Shown: positions 14,279 to 27,300 of the stretch, in pieces
Position numbering within the stretch: position 1 is the stretch's first letter
Layout of the letters: every line of letters starts with the position of its first letter
NCBI GenBank assembly: GCA_015698045.1
Contig: BLAL01000228.1
Span: 1,539,001 to 1,603,000, forward strand
Reading direction: 5' to 3'
DNA: 64,000 bases
Origin: Rhizophagus clarus
Lineage: Eukaryota; Glomeromycota; Glomeromycetes; Glomerales; Glomeraceae
Notes under the pieces: generated by a model
Told to the model about the DNA's origin: nothing
Seen by the model: the letters and a program-made list of their open reading frames with translations, nothing else
The model's database searches: none
Translations under genes and position numbers: made by a program

Positions 14279-14461
14279 CTTCCCCGGTATTACCCTAAAT
14301 TTTCTTCCCTCCACGTGACTTCAAAAAAATTGTCACCGGTGTCACTCCTCCCGTTTTTACTATGACGAATTTTTTCGGTGTATTATTTGTCACATGCCTA
14401 ATTTCTTAATTCCGTAATGCCGGCCGGGGAAGAATTTTTAGTGGTAATACTACTGGGGAAG
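14279..14461. mobile_element. Candidate small inverted-repeat (MITE-like) element
   Basis: The left end CTTCCCCGGTATTACC (14279-14294) and the right end GGTAATACTACTGGGGAAG (14443-14461) are imperfect inverted repeats about 183 bp apart. The interior is GC-richer than its surroundings, with further inverted pieces (CACCGGTG, CCGGCCGGGG). No coding capacity and no clear target-site duplication are seen. Confidence 0.45.
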
Positions 14462-14798
14462 ATGGAAGCATTGGGAATCATCACGTGATTTGATAGAGTT
14501 TTCAGTATACGTTACTTATTCAATATTTTATATGTAATATATTTCTCTCTCTCCCTTCCTTTCTCTTTGTTGTCCTTCCTTTTATTTTTATTCCTTAAAA
14601 ATATTAAGTTTAAACTAACGGCTTGAGTATGTTGTACGTATATTTTTTTTTTTATTTTCTTTTTATAATCGACGCGTTTTTTTTTTGTACAGAAATTCTT
14701 TAACCAAAAATAACTTGAATTTTGTCAAATAGGCAAAATCACTCAGCAGGTGTAGAGCTGTTGTGGAACTACTAGTCGGTAAGCTAGTTTGTTTTTTG

Positions 14799-14975
14799 CA
14801 TATTTTAATACAGGCACTTTATGACGTAATTAAGTATTTGAAAAACAAACTTTCTTAATAAAGTTATATTCATTTTTGAATATTTTAAAACAGGCACTTG
14901 GTAACATAATTTTAAGTATTTTGAGAAAACAAAACTGGCTTTAATTGAATAAGTAAAGTTGTTCAAAACAGGTAT
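14799..14975. repeat. Tandem repeat, about 81-bp unit
   Basis: ATATTTTAA(T/A)ACAGGCACTT recurs at about 14800 and 14880, followed each time by a similar GTAAT-TAAGTATTT-AAAACAAA block. A third partial copy (GTTCAAAACAGG) lies about 81 bp further on. Confidence 0.6.
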
Positions 14976-15952
14976 GGAAACCTCAGTTTTGTCAATTTTT
15001 CTATAAGAGCGAGTTTATCATTTCAATTTTCATATAGTCAAGTTTCGCCAATTTTTTTATTAAGATTTTAATATAAAATCAAATTTAGTATTTACTGTGG
15101 AGTTTTGCCCACAACCTTTAATTTGACATGAAGCTAGTTAATTTTGTTTGATTAAAATGTAATGTCAAACATTAAAAATACTAAAAGTTTTTGGATTTGA
15201 AATCGTTAACATTCAATTAATTCTGTTAGCTAATGAGCTAATAATATTTGATATAGGACAATATACTGTACTGTACCCGGAGGCCGGGGGTAGCACATTA
15301 AGGACACTGTCCAGGGATTTGGATAATTTTAATTCCGGCCAGAATCAACATAAACACGGCCAAATTTATTTTTAACTTTGCCACCTAATTTCGGATAGAG
15401 GTTTGGCCAGCATTACCACTAAATCACCCAATCAAATGTGATTTACTGCGGAATGTGGATAATGCGAAAATGTCCTTGTACACTTAGAAATTAATCACAT
15501 AACAACTAATTGATGCTTACATTTGTATTTATAAGAATCGGGATTAGGGATTGGCAATTTTGAATTTGGGAAGCATGTATACTCGAATTTATAATGCTTA
15601 TTAGGTCAAAGAACAACCAGATAGCTAGCGATGTTGGGAACCGATTGAGGCCAATTGACAAATTGACCTTACCTCTTTTAAAGCCAAACAAATAAAATTA
15701 TTAGTTTCTTTTTATGATTATGCCTGAACAAAATCAATTTTAATTTTTACTTATTTATTTGGGGTGATAAGATAATGACAGTGATAGAAAATTCCGGTTT
15801 TCGGCAAAATTTTACTGGAAACTGGAAACGTTTTTGAACCAAATTTTGGCTGACGGCTTGAATTGCTAATGTTCCGTAATGATTTCATTGATTTCATTGG
15901 AGTCTAGTTTCTAGAATTTTCTATCACCGTTTTAGAGTATTCCAAACTATTC

Positions 15953-16045
15953 CAGTGTTCTAAAAATCTACTGGAATACTAGAATACTGGAATACTGGAA
16001 CACTGGAACTGGAATACACATTTCCAGTTCTGATATTCCAGAACA
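15953..16045. repeat. Short tandem/inverted microrepeat of TACTGGAA
   Basis: About six degenerate copies of TACTGGAA/CACTGGAA are followed by the complementary TTCCAGTTCTGATATTCCAG. The array can therefore fold back on itself. Confidence 0.6.
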
Positions 16046-16280
16046 CGTCAACACTGCCATTTAGAAGCATGCCAAACCATTAAAATTAAGTTATTTGTGA
16101 GTGTATACTTTGAAGATATCAGATATATAATTATGAATATTATCCACATCTAGCTACTAATCCATTTAATAGTCGCGACTCTCATAAAGACCATCATCTA
16201 CCTATTCACTTGTCATCCGTCATTGCCAGATACTTAAATTGTATTCGGTGAGAGGATATTTTTCAATGTATGCATTAAAC

Positions 16281-16580
16281 TTTGTTTCTTATTATCATAA
16301 ATTTGTATTCGTATTGAGATTTGAAAAGTACCAAAAAAAAATAGATCTCATTATAACAAATACAGTATGTATGTATTCTTATTATCATAAATTTAACCAT
16401 AATCATTTTTATTTATATTGAAATTTGAGAAGTACCAAAAAAAAAAAAAGACTTAATTATAATAAATATGAAAGTATTGAAATTTGTTTCTCATTATCAT
16501 GAATGTAACCATTCCACCGACTTTACCTTGTTTTTTTTTATTTGTATTGAGGTTTGAGAAATACCCAAAAAAAAATTTCC
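16281..16580. repeat. Three-unit tandem repeat, about 95-115 bp
   Basis: Each unit starts with TTATTATCAT(A/G)AAT, passes through TTTGTATTGAG(A/G)TTTGA, and ends in GTACC plus an A run. The units lie at about 16281-16372, 16373-16485 and 16486-16580. Confidence 0.65.
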
Positions 16581-16846
16581 TTTTCTTCTTTTTTTTACAT
16601 ATAAAATTACAAGAAAGATTTGTTTGCAAATTTAAAATAAATATTAACTATAACAAAAAGAATAATTTTTAAAAAAAAAAAATAAATAAATAAATACAAG
16701 AAAAAAACTAAAAATACACACTATATACTGTAATTAAAAATATTGCTTTACAAATCTTATTAACATAAAATCCTTAGAAAAAAAAAATATATATATTATA
16801 AAAAGTTTTTTTTTTAAAAAAAAAAGTGTTTGTATATAATTTAGTT

Positions 16847-16881
<35 letters not shown>

Positions 16882-17024
16882 AAAAAAATTTTTTTCGTTT
16901 ATACCTTAAAAAAGAAAAAAAAAAAATTTCTCAACCCAAAACAAATAAAAAATAACAATAATAATAGTGCAATAAAAATTAATTAATTAATTAATTAATT
17001 CGATTAAAAAAAAAAATAAAACAA

Positions 17025-18746
17025 TTATAATTCCAAAATTCCATCCCCGTCATTCCCATCCCTATCGACTTCATAAACTTTATTATCACCTTTGTTTCCA
17101 GCATCATCGGTCTTATTTCTATCATCAGATCTTTCATTATCAAATCGTTTTAAATCTATTACATCGGTAGAATCTTCATTTGTTAAACTAGACGTTACAA
17201 GAGTTACAGAGTTTGTACTAGAATTCTCTCGCTGATGCTGAAAAAAAGGTTGGTTGAATTGACGCGAAGGTGGATTATCACCTTCTTGGCCTTCCTCTAT
17301 TCCTAAATTATATGTAACTATTTTGTTATTTGAATATTCATTCATGAGATATAATATTAAATTGCATATTCCTCCAAAATTAAATGCTAATAAAACAATA
17401 AGGGAGTTAGATAATATTTAGACAATATCGAGATAAACAGATAAACATGAATGATACATACCAATAACTGTAGAAATATCTACCCATAAAGCTTCATCGT
17501 AAGCGAGCATAATACACATACCAAATAGTAATAAAGGAATCCATTTCATAAATATTAAAACATAAATTAAGATTTTTCTTGTAGCTTGTCTTTCCAATCT
17601 ATTTCGTCTATCGATTCTACCAGTAGAATCTGTAAGTTCTTCTCGATCGACATTAAATATTGTTTGTAATGTTTTATAATAACAAAAACATGTTGTTATG
17701 AAACATATAGTAAACACTGCACATACGCCAATTATTAATGTGCTCGTGGGGTTTGATGTAGTGGTCAAACACCAAAATCTTGATGACCCTAAAGAAGGTA
17801 TTGATGGAATTGAAAATATTAATGACAATATGATGACCCACGTGAAGATTTTCCTAAAATCAAAAAAAAATGTTTCATTGAGTAAAAAACATTCGTTTTA
17901 ATTAAATTAAGTCATGTCATAAATAAAGTAATAGATTTTTATTTACCAATCATATTTTCCAAGATCTGTTGCTTTGCTTCTTACAACTCTCTAAAACAAA
18001 TTTTAAACCGATCGAACGTTATAAATTTGCGCAGGGTTATTATTCAATCATACATGGAAACTTACCAAATAAGTGACGAGTGCAATGCCACTCATTAAAA
18101 CCATATTAATATTTATTTGAAGGTATAATAGATATGCGAGTACTTTACAGGCTGTTTCGGGAATTACATCGTGATAAATTATCGAATAAAAAAAATTTGG
18201 CATGAATATAGGGTCTATTAAATAAGAAACGGAAGAAGGAGTAAATATTTAATTCATTTTTTTTTTTTTTGTTTTTTAATATCAATCTTTTTAATACTAA
18301 CATTGGTATATATCTGAAATGCTGAGATATAAAGGAACTCGACTTGATATTGATAAAGAACTTGCGCGCCATTTCAAAAATGCTGAATAAATCTAATAAA
18401 AATCAAAATAATAATAATAATCAATATCACGTTTCAGGATATCTGTGTGATTTTGGAATCCAGTGATAGTTTTAATACATACAACAAAAACGCAAGCTAA
18501 TAAATTGACATGACCGAAGACGAGAGCAATAATATTAACAATATCTTCATCGGCCGTTTCACCAACCGGAGTAGCATTCTAGTTGATCAACAAAAATGTA
18601 TGAGTATCATTTCGAATTGCTCTTTTTTGTTGTAAAATTCATTTTCCCCTTACATTTGTGCTTTGTGTCTTTACTAGAGAAGAATTTAACAATATAATCG
18701 TTAGAATTAATAAAAAATTTCTTATTATCGATAAAAAGTTATACAT
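17025..18746 (-). CDS. Seven-transmembrane receptor (GPCR-like)
   Basis: Seven exons (18654-18746, 18431-18578, 18302-18382, 18066-18214, 17947-17990, 17462-17853, 17025-17386) give 422 residues with matching phases. Residues 1-31 look like a signal peptide. Seven hydrophobic spans follow: NIIALVFGHVNLLACVFVV; a TM2 around VPLYLSISDIYQYPIF; VLAYLLYLQININMVLMSG; IFTWVIILSLIFSIPSI; LIIGVCAVFTICFITTCFCY; ILIYVLIFMKWIPLLLFGMC; and a last one around ICNLILYL. A charged loop (DSTGRIDRRNRLERQ) lies between spans 5 and 6. The roughly 110-residue tail is hydrophilic and probably cytoplasmic. This is the fungal Git3/cAMP-receptor-like topology; the ligand is unknown. The intron at 18383-18430 is only 48 bp. 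Confidence 0.82.
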
Positions 18747-21700
18747 TGCATAATCATATTAGGATGAAAAAATAATTAAGACGAAATAAACGAGAAATAA
18801 ATAAATTAAATTTAAATACAAACTGAATAAACGAATGGAATATTTTAAAAAACAATGAAAAAAATATAATGTCTGAATTTGTGATTCAAGACGTCCCGAG
18901 AAGACAAATTACTTAAGGAGAGAAGGAAAGAAGAGAAAATAGGGATCAAGAGAGAATAAAATAGGATGACGCACAGAAATGCGCGATTAAATTTGTCTTA
19001 TGCCTTTCCCAAAGAAAGAAAGTGAGGGATAAGAGAAGAGAGTTACAAGAGAAACCCTCATAGTATTTATAATGAATAAAAAAAAAAAAAAAGTTATTTT
19101 TCAAAGTTAACAAGGTTTCACGGAATCAGTGCATCGAAAAAAAAATCTTAGTACAACTTTATAACAAAAGATACAAGCTAACATATATAAGGTAATAAGT
19201 TATGCAGGACGCTGTCGCATAAAATATATGCTGTTTAATGAATTAGATTTATATATTTATCTATTATTACATATATACCACTTTTATTTTCAAATAAAGC
19301 AAAAAAAACCTTTTCTAATTCGGGAAGATGCGAAAAAGATATGAGTATATATGCGTAATAAGAGTATATATGTGTAGTATTCATCCCGCTTTTTTCAGAA
19401 TTTTCCAAACTATAAGCGATTATCAAAAATATAAATAAGTATTAGCTTCATAATTGCATTGCTTGGCATTGGTTTTTTTTTGTTAAGATGAACAGAATTT
19501 TAAACGAGAATTTTAAGTAAATCTTTTCCTATTGAAAAATCAAACCATTGGTATTTCTATTATTCTGTTCGGATAAAACCTTTTATTCACTTTAGTCATA
19601 TTAAAATTTTATAAATATTTCATAAAGACTTTCTCGTATTAAAAAATAACTTTTTTTCTCAAAAAGAACAAATTTACGTAAATTTCTCGTGAAAAAAGTT
19701 AAATGTTTTCTTTAAACGTAATCTTTTAAAATTCAATATGCATAATCTACAACTTTCTTCTTGAGAAAACTTGATAAATAACAATTAATAAGCAAAGAAA
19801 TGAAACTTTTTTATAAGAACTCAAAAAAAAAAGGTTTATTTAATAATGAAACTACTAATGAATCCTAATGTACCCAGAAAGAAAATCTTTGTTTGAATAT
19901 GTTGAAAAAAAAAACGTCATAACCTTAAAATAAATTAAAGAATTTAAATAAATATTAATCTCGTAAAAAAAGAGTACACTTTTGAAGAACGGTGGCTTAA
20001 AAAAAAAAAAAAAAAAAGGTTCTTAATCTTTTTTTCAAGTCATTGATTCATTCAATCATGTAAAATAATTGCATCTAATTGCATTCATTTAACCTTATAC
20101 AATTTTTTTTTTAAAAAAAAAATAAAGAAAAAAAAATGTTCGGAATATCCATTCCTCGAGGAATGTTTTGTAACCATCTACAATAGATTGTGTAACTTTT
20201 ATTGAATTAAATTTTTTTTTTTAAAAAAAAAAAAATAAAATAAAAATAAAAATAAATAATAAAATAAAAAAAAAACGAAATATTGTTCTTTCTTAACAAT
20301 AGTTAGAAAAATGTATTACAAAAAAGACGAAAAATTTTTTTTTGCGCCTGCATCTTTTATATGCGTACATGAATAACGCGTATAAAGTGTTTTTTTTTTT
20401 AGACGAACTTCCAAAGTTAGCTATCCTAGTGTAATAAACAGGTAACATTTGAAGTTTAAATAGATCAATTACATCCTCGTAACACATAATAAAGTTCTAT
20501 TCATTTGAATAGAACAAACAATGAATAGCCGAAAGTATTTTTCCGAGAATCAATAAAACTTCATCAGGATTTATGAACTCAAATAATAAAATTACCAAAT
20601 TAAACTAATCGGGGTTTCTCGCTATATGATTTGTTCTTTATTTAACTTGTAGAGTATCTCCCCCTTGTGTTTCAAAGATCATTTCTAAAAGTTCATCTGT
20701 AAATAAACAAATAATAAAACTTGTTATAATCAATTTTGGGTTAATGATTTTTAAGTTTGATTACGGTCCTGTAACCATTAAATTATTGTTATGTTAATAT
20801 GTTCGGCGAATCATATGCATATATCATTACACTTACATGTTTCGGGGAGATAACTTATTATTTAATGATATTCGTTCAACATCTCACAAAAAGTTTATGT
20901 ATTACTTAACCATTTTTTTTTTTTTTACCATTTCTGCTAGTTTTTTTTTTTAAGAAAAAAAAAAAAATCCTAGATTTGCTGATTAGACCTATAAATATGG
21001 CTTGGTAAGGAAAAATTTCCATAAATATCACATTGAAATAATTTTCTTCTAAAAAAAAAAGGATCGATCCAGATTCAAAGATATTCTTAACCAATTAATT
21101 GAATCTTCAGTAAGACTTTTCCCGCTATAACAAAAAAAAGTGACACAGCAGAAACTTTAGCCATCAAAAAAAAAAATTCTGATGTATAATTCGAAAAAAA
21201 GTTCTAAATTTTTCCAAAAAAAAAGAAACTTCGATTTTTTAATGGTCAAATCTTTAAATTATTATGCAAATAGAAAATCGCTTTAAAATTTTCCTAATTG
21301 AGTAAATTTACCTTTCGAATGCATCCATAATAAAATTTCTTCTGTAACTTGAAACATAATCAACTTCTCCTGAAAAAAAAAACGTATATTTTAACTAGTT
21401 CGGAAAAATAAACTTAGAAATAATTTGCCGTTAAAAAACCTATGATTGTTCTCTTATATGGTAATTATTGATCTACTTGACAACCTATCATATTATCTAT
21501 TTTTTACGTGGCCTTTTTAAAGAATAGAAATTTGTCAATTAATAATAATAATAATAATCATAATGATTATTATTATTATTATTATATTCTAGAATGATTT
21601 TTTTTTAAAAAAATAATATTTGTGATTCCAAACAATAAAAAATATAAATTTTCGAAATATTGTTTAATGTTTTTTAATGTTAATATTGTCTGGATCTGGT

Positions 21701-22655
21701 AATCCTTAATATTGTTCGGATTTGTATAATGCCGCAGTTAAACACCAACAAAACATTCACTCACTCATAATTTATAATATGCAATTCATCATAAGTAATT
21801 TTTCTATTATGAAAACGAATAATTATGAATTATGTTAACGAATGAACAATATATTTTATCAAGAACGGAGCATTCAGGCATTTATATGGAATATATACTG
21901 TGATTTACAGCTGCAACTATTAGTTGTCGTTAACGCGTTCATCCCCTTTCCCCTGAGGGCTGAGTTTTAAATGAATTTTAATATATAGAAATTTTTCTAC
22001 CAATAGTTTTTTATGAAATATTATGAATAAAATTTAATAATTTACCAATTATAATTAAAGAACTAACATCAGTTTTCCTCGTTTTTGAAAATTGATAATT
22101 TTTAATTAATTTAATTTTAATTTAGATAAGTTCATGCGTAATTAATTTAAAATTACATTTTCAGTAGGTCATTTTGTGATCAATTCCTGATTGGCAAGGG
22201 GTTAATTTTTCTTTAACTGCAACTAATATTTCTTTAAATGTTAACGTGATGAATTTATTAGGAAGCCTAAGGATTCCCCATACGTACTTGTATTACCTAA
22301 AATAAGCGCCAAGAATTGTGTGTGTCAGCCCAACTCGCATAATATATATTTTTAGTCCTATCAAAGTTAAGACTTTTTTCGATTATCTTTATTATTATCG
22401 AAAAAGGGTCTAGTCTGCATAATTCAATATGACTAATTAAAAAGAGCATATCAATCTAGAAAATTAATTTTCATCAGAACTAAGCGAAATCTGTCTAATT
22501 AGAACCTACTATTGTGTCATTTTAATGTAACTATTTCAAATAACTTAGATATTCTTAATAAATATATTGAGAATTAAACCTAATATTCATGCGTCACCAT
22601 TTATGCAAACTGCCCAGCCAGATACTATTTTTTTAAGGAAACTGCATATTATAAG
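18747..22655. other. Gene-poor AT-rich stretch
   Basis: No confident gene. An AGAG-rich patch lies at about 18900-19060. Fold-back runs of T then A occur at about 20100-20240, with the palindrome ATTCCTCGAGGAAT at about 20151. One pair of phase-compatible exon-like segments on the minus strand (21312-21369 and 20638-20696, the latter ending in a stop) is discussed in the findings and not called as a gene. Confidence 0.5.
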
Positions 22656-22659
22656 AGAG

Positions 22660-23970
22660 ATAATCTTATGTACAAGAAGAATACATGATTGGATATCGGC
22701 GAATAACTAAAATATTCACCGATGCTTTGGAGCGGGGAGCATCAATGTATATGGAGTTTTTCTTAGATATCCAAGTCTTGTATGACGTATTACCGGTGGA
22801 TTTTGAGCCAGAGGAGTAACTGGCAAAAAAAATTTCGTCGGTGTACACGTAATATCGATTGGACAAAATTTCTTAATCGCTTGTAACTTGTAAGACGCTT
22901 TCATTAATTGGTTAAATCTAACATTGAAAGACTTGTAAGTTAAAATCCACACAATTTGTAATGTTATCAGAACTACTTTGTAGACTCTAATTGTTGCGAC
23001 AAAACTTGCAAACTTGATTTGCGTTTTAAAAGTGGATCTCGTGTGGCCAATACGATGTCTGATCTTTCGCTTAAACTATGTTAAAAATTTTAATAGTAAA
23101 GTATTTTAAAATTTGCGTTAAATAATAAAGCCTCGAATTGACTTATCGAAGAAAGCACAAAATGACCGTGTATTATGATTTGTAATTTTGGCAAAAATAA
23201 ATAAAAAACAATTATTTTATGTAGGAAATTACTATAATACGCTATATATAAATATACATGATTTCCTAAAAACAACTAGGAAATTTCAAAAAGTAACTGA
23301 TGGTTGGATTTAAATAATTGCAATTGGAGTACATTTTTCTAATAATTGTCTATCTGTTATTAGCACTTGGCTTATTAAAAATGATATGAGACGCTAGGTT
23401 AAAGTTGTATAGTACCATTCTATTTGTCAGCTCATCTCATAAATATACTGTCATAAAATTTAGAATAGATTTTATACTGCTGCTTATATTATTACTAAAT
23501 AAAAAGTTTGATTGTATCCTTACGCGGGAGAATAAAAAAACTCAAACTTATTCCTTCATTACTTTACTTTTCCTCTCATTAACCACTTTTACTCTATAAC
23601 TCTTTCACTTCTTTTAAAATTTTTGAATTCTTTGTTCGCTTTTGATCACATGGATGTCAGCGAGAGCAGCACTGTACCATCTCAATTTCGATCTTGCGAT
23701 GTTTCTTTATCGACTCTTAAATCTTTGACATACATCCGCAGCATACCGAAGCTGCTTTAAATGATGTGCGAAAATCATCCTTTGGACAATAGAGAAGGAT
23801 TTTAGGATTATCTTGTTCCATTTGACAGAATTTACCAAATTTTCTTATATTATTAAAAGGCCAATGAATTTATAATCACTAAAAAACTTGTTCCATATCC
23901 TCGTCCTCATGACACTGTCCCGCTCTCCTATTGCTCCACAAACAATTTACTTTTTTATTTTTAATATTAT
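22660..23970 (-). pseudogene. Decayed coding region, family not recognised
   Basis: On the minus strand, several protein-like stretches follow one another in different frames with stops between them: IWNKFFSDYKFIGLL and IVQRMIFAHHLKQLRYAADV (about 23600-23960), SDIVLATRDPLLKRKSSLQV (about 23000-23070), and DITCTPTKFFLPVTPLAQNP (within 22716-22952). Base composition is less homopolymeric than the flanks. I do not recognise the family. A relic of a gene or transposon is inference. Confidence 0.3.
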
Positions 23971-24328
23971 GGTTATTCATAGGCTCTGAATTTTCCATAA
24001 ATTATAAAATTAGTAATATATATGTCTGCTTTGTTAAAAGAGTGTTCAGGTGTTCGAGGTATCAATTGTTTAGCATCTTAGACGATACAGTGCTTATAAA
24101 ACTATTGGTTTATTATAAAAATAAAATTTTAATATTTAGAATATAAAGGCGAGATACTCTCTCTATGTTGTCTGCACTGCATAAAGTACCCCAAAATTAG
24201 TACCCATGATTGGTACCCGTCTCAATATATCAAATATATAAATAAATATCTAAAAAAAATTTGTATATTTAACCACTATTTTATTAAATTTATTAAATTC
24301 TTCTATTACTGATAGGATGGAAGCTATA

Positions 24329-24379
24329 CCCGGGGTACTATTCAATTTAAAAAATCAAGTTCTTGAATAGGACCCCGGG
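24329..24379. repeat. Strong inverted repeat (17-bp arms)
   Basis: CCCGGGGTACTATTCAA (24329-24345) pairs with TTGAATAGGACCCCGGG (24363-24379) with one mismatch and a 17-bp AT-rich loop. This is unusual GC-rich symmetry for its surroundings, and GTACCC motifs recur just upstream (24185-24225). Confidence 0.75.
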
Positions 24380-27300
24380 CACAATATGCAGTGGCCATTA
24401 TCTTTTATACTGTAAACATATTAAACAATATTAAAACATTCAATTAAAAAAAACCTTTGTCATTTATTTATATATATTTTTCTAAAATTTATGAAATAAC
24501 ACTTAACATGTTAATACACAATTTTTTTATATTATTTTCTTTTGCTATTTTGGTATTAAGTTTCTTAATAATGGCAAAACTATAGAATCAAATTGATTTC
24601 CAAATATGTATATATTTATTTAATGTAATTTGTTATGATAAAACCAAACAATGTAAGAATTTCATAATTAAACAAACATATGTATAATTCTGGAAATGTA
24701 TATAGATAATACGTTTAAAATATTCAACCGGTTAATTAACTGAATAATTATTACTAATAATGTTTTCTAAATATTGTGTTGGCTGGCTGGATAATTCCGG
24801 AATTTTACGGCTGCCAATCGATAAAAATTAGGTTACCAATTAATTACCGAAATCATTCCAGCAATTTACCGGTTCGCACGTGATAAATATAAAATTTTTT
24901 TTTTTTTGAAGTTGGTATATATATAAAATAAATAAATAAATAAATGTAGTGATTAAAAATTCGATTCAAGGCTTTTACGTAATCAAAAAAAAAAAAAATT
25001 TTTTTAAGGCCATTGTATCAACAAAAAATTGGAACGGGTAACTACAAATAATAAAAAAATGTTTCCATTTTGTTTTTTCTTCTGCAGTTTCAATTTATGG
25101 AAATATTTTTACTTATCGTACGATTTTTTTTACGCCAGGTATGCGTTATAATTTAAAAAAGAGTTGTTCGAAATTCTAATTGCATACATAAATATATTAT
25201 ATGAAACATTCGCAGAATTTCGCGGCTTTTTTAAGAAAAAAAAAAATTCGTAAACAAATGGGTAATGTCCGTTTTTTAATCAATTTGTTTATTATTAATC
25301 ATCATAAAACAAACAAATAAATATATATATATATATGTATATATGTATATATAAGAGAACATATTGTAATTTATAAAATAATCTTTTTATAGGAATTTGT
25401 TCTATTAATTTTATTTATATTATTGTTTATAATTCTACGAAAATTGAGAAAAAGGATTTTAAACTTGGAAAAATCAATAAAATCTTCTTTTTTCCGTTAT
25501 TTTTTTTTATTTTTTTTTTTTAAGTTGTCATACAAAACAAAAAGTAAAAAGTGTCGAACAAAGACACTGTACATACATTATCTGATCTTATGTATTCAAC
25601 ATCTGTGAAATAAAACAATCTTTTTTACTTGACAGATTTAATTTTGGTTAGAACGACTTGTCGGATAATCCTTTTACTTTGTTAGAATATGTATTTCTAA
25701 TTAAATGCTAACGATATTTCAAATGGCACTGCCACATTGCTAAATCTAACAAATGATCAATTGTGATGGGCAATCATTTAATTCCGGCCGAAAATTATAA
25801 TTTGGCCGGTGCAATATCTAGTCACATGATTTTCATATTCGGCAAGTTTTTGATCCAAGAGAAACTTGTTTTATTCATAATTAATTAAGCGCATCTTCGT
25901 TGATATTAAATAAGGACCAGAAATATATATAAATCCCGGTGTTGGCAAATGACATTGAAATGACACATCGATTTTACTATAAAAAGTGACAAATGTCATT
26001 TAAAAAATAGGTAAATGACATGGCAATTTGCCATCATTATATAAAGGTAGCACTGCTGATGCATCGTCATTATAATGGAGTTAGTTAGACGGAGTAAGGT
26101 TTTGATTTGCATATAATTTAAGTTTCTTTGTCGTCGCAGATTGCGTATTTTTTATCAAATTTTTTGTATATGAGGAATTTAGTTTGGCCTAAATTTGGCC
26201 GGTCATGTATACAGCATATTATATTATTTGACTAATCGCATTGTGATATTAACTCTAATTGATAAATGTTATTTTCCAAAATAATCAAACGTATAAACTA
26301 AGATAAAAAAGAATTTTTGTTAATAGTGATGTTATTTGAAGAAATGGTAAAAATAGGATACAAATAATACAATAAATTATTCTGAAATTTTATTTGCGTA
26401 TTTTTGCATATCAGGTGTCAATTTTGCGTACCGTTCATATGAAACCCTTACGTACAGACAATAGTAATTTTTTTTTGCCACCTTATATATATTTTTAGGC
26501 CTATTATATATACATATATATATATATATATTATGTTTATACACATATACCTAATAATAACCCACTATATAACAGAGATAAATATCTCGTTAAATTTAAA
26601 ATTCACTACTATAATTTCTCTTATAATCAATAATAAGTAATTGTACCTGATCATGATTTTCTAAATATACAGTACTATTATTTAATAATTTCGTACAATC
26701 GTTATTTGAAACCTTCAATTTATGTACAATGCTTTATTTGTCTTTTTTTTTTTATCAAGTTTGATCAAAAGATAAAAATTTTCAGTGGAAACGATCATAT
26801 GGATCAATAAATTCCAATAATTGTACTATTCGTTATATAACAACATCCTGAGGACATGGAGGATTCTTCTACTGCGTTAATTGTTACTTTTGTATTATTA
26901 AATCTTACTATCAACTGCACACCAATGATTGTCACCGTTATTTCTGGCCAAAATTATAATTCTTGTCAGAATCACAAAATTAAATTATGCATTAATAATG
27001 CATTAATTTAGAAAATCAAAAATTCACGTTGTTCTCAAAATCTATCTGAACAACAAGTCTTTCTGAATTCGACCTAAGAAAACATTTTCTTATCACAAAT
27101 TTACATAATATAGAAGGTTGTTAAATATGCACCATATAAAATATGCACTATATTATATAAAGGTAAATTTACAAAATTGAAGAATTGATGAGATGACAAT
27201 CACCGCTGGTAAAATAATGTTTTGCAACGAGTGCTGCAATTTAGAAGTATCATATTTGTGTCAATATCATTATATATAGTGGATTGTTTAGATAAAAAAA

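Larger units (their letters stand above)
12504..17024. other. Intergenic, repeat-bearing
   Basis: No confident gene. It contains a candidate small inverted-repeat element (14279-14461), an 81-bp tandem repeat (from 14799), a TACTGGAA-type microrepeat (15953-16045), a three-unit tandem repeat (16281-16580) and ATTA repeats at about 16981-17000. A GC-richer piece at 15285-15415 has CCGGCC-type motifs shared with 25.8 kb. Confidence 0.6.

Noticed and set aside
18145..18372. Minus-strand ATG frame within the receptor gene
   Set aside because: It reads exons of the receptor in the wrong frame and runs through an intron; the spliced frame gives transmembrane spans.
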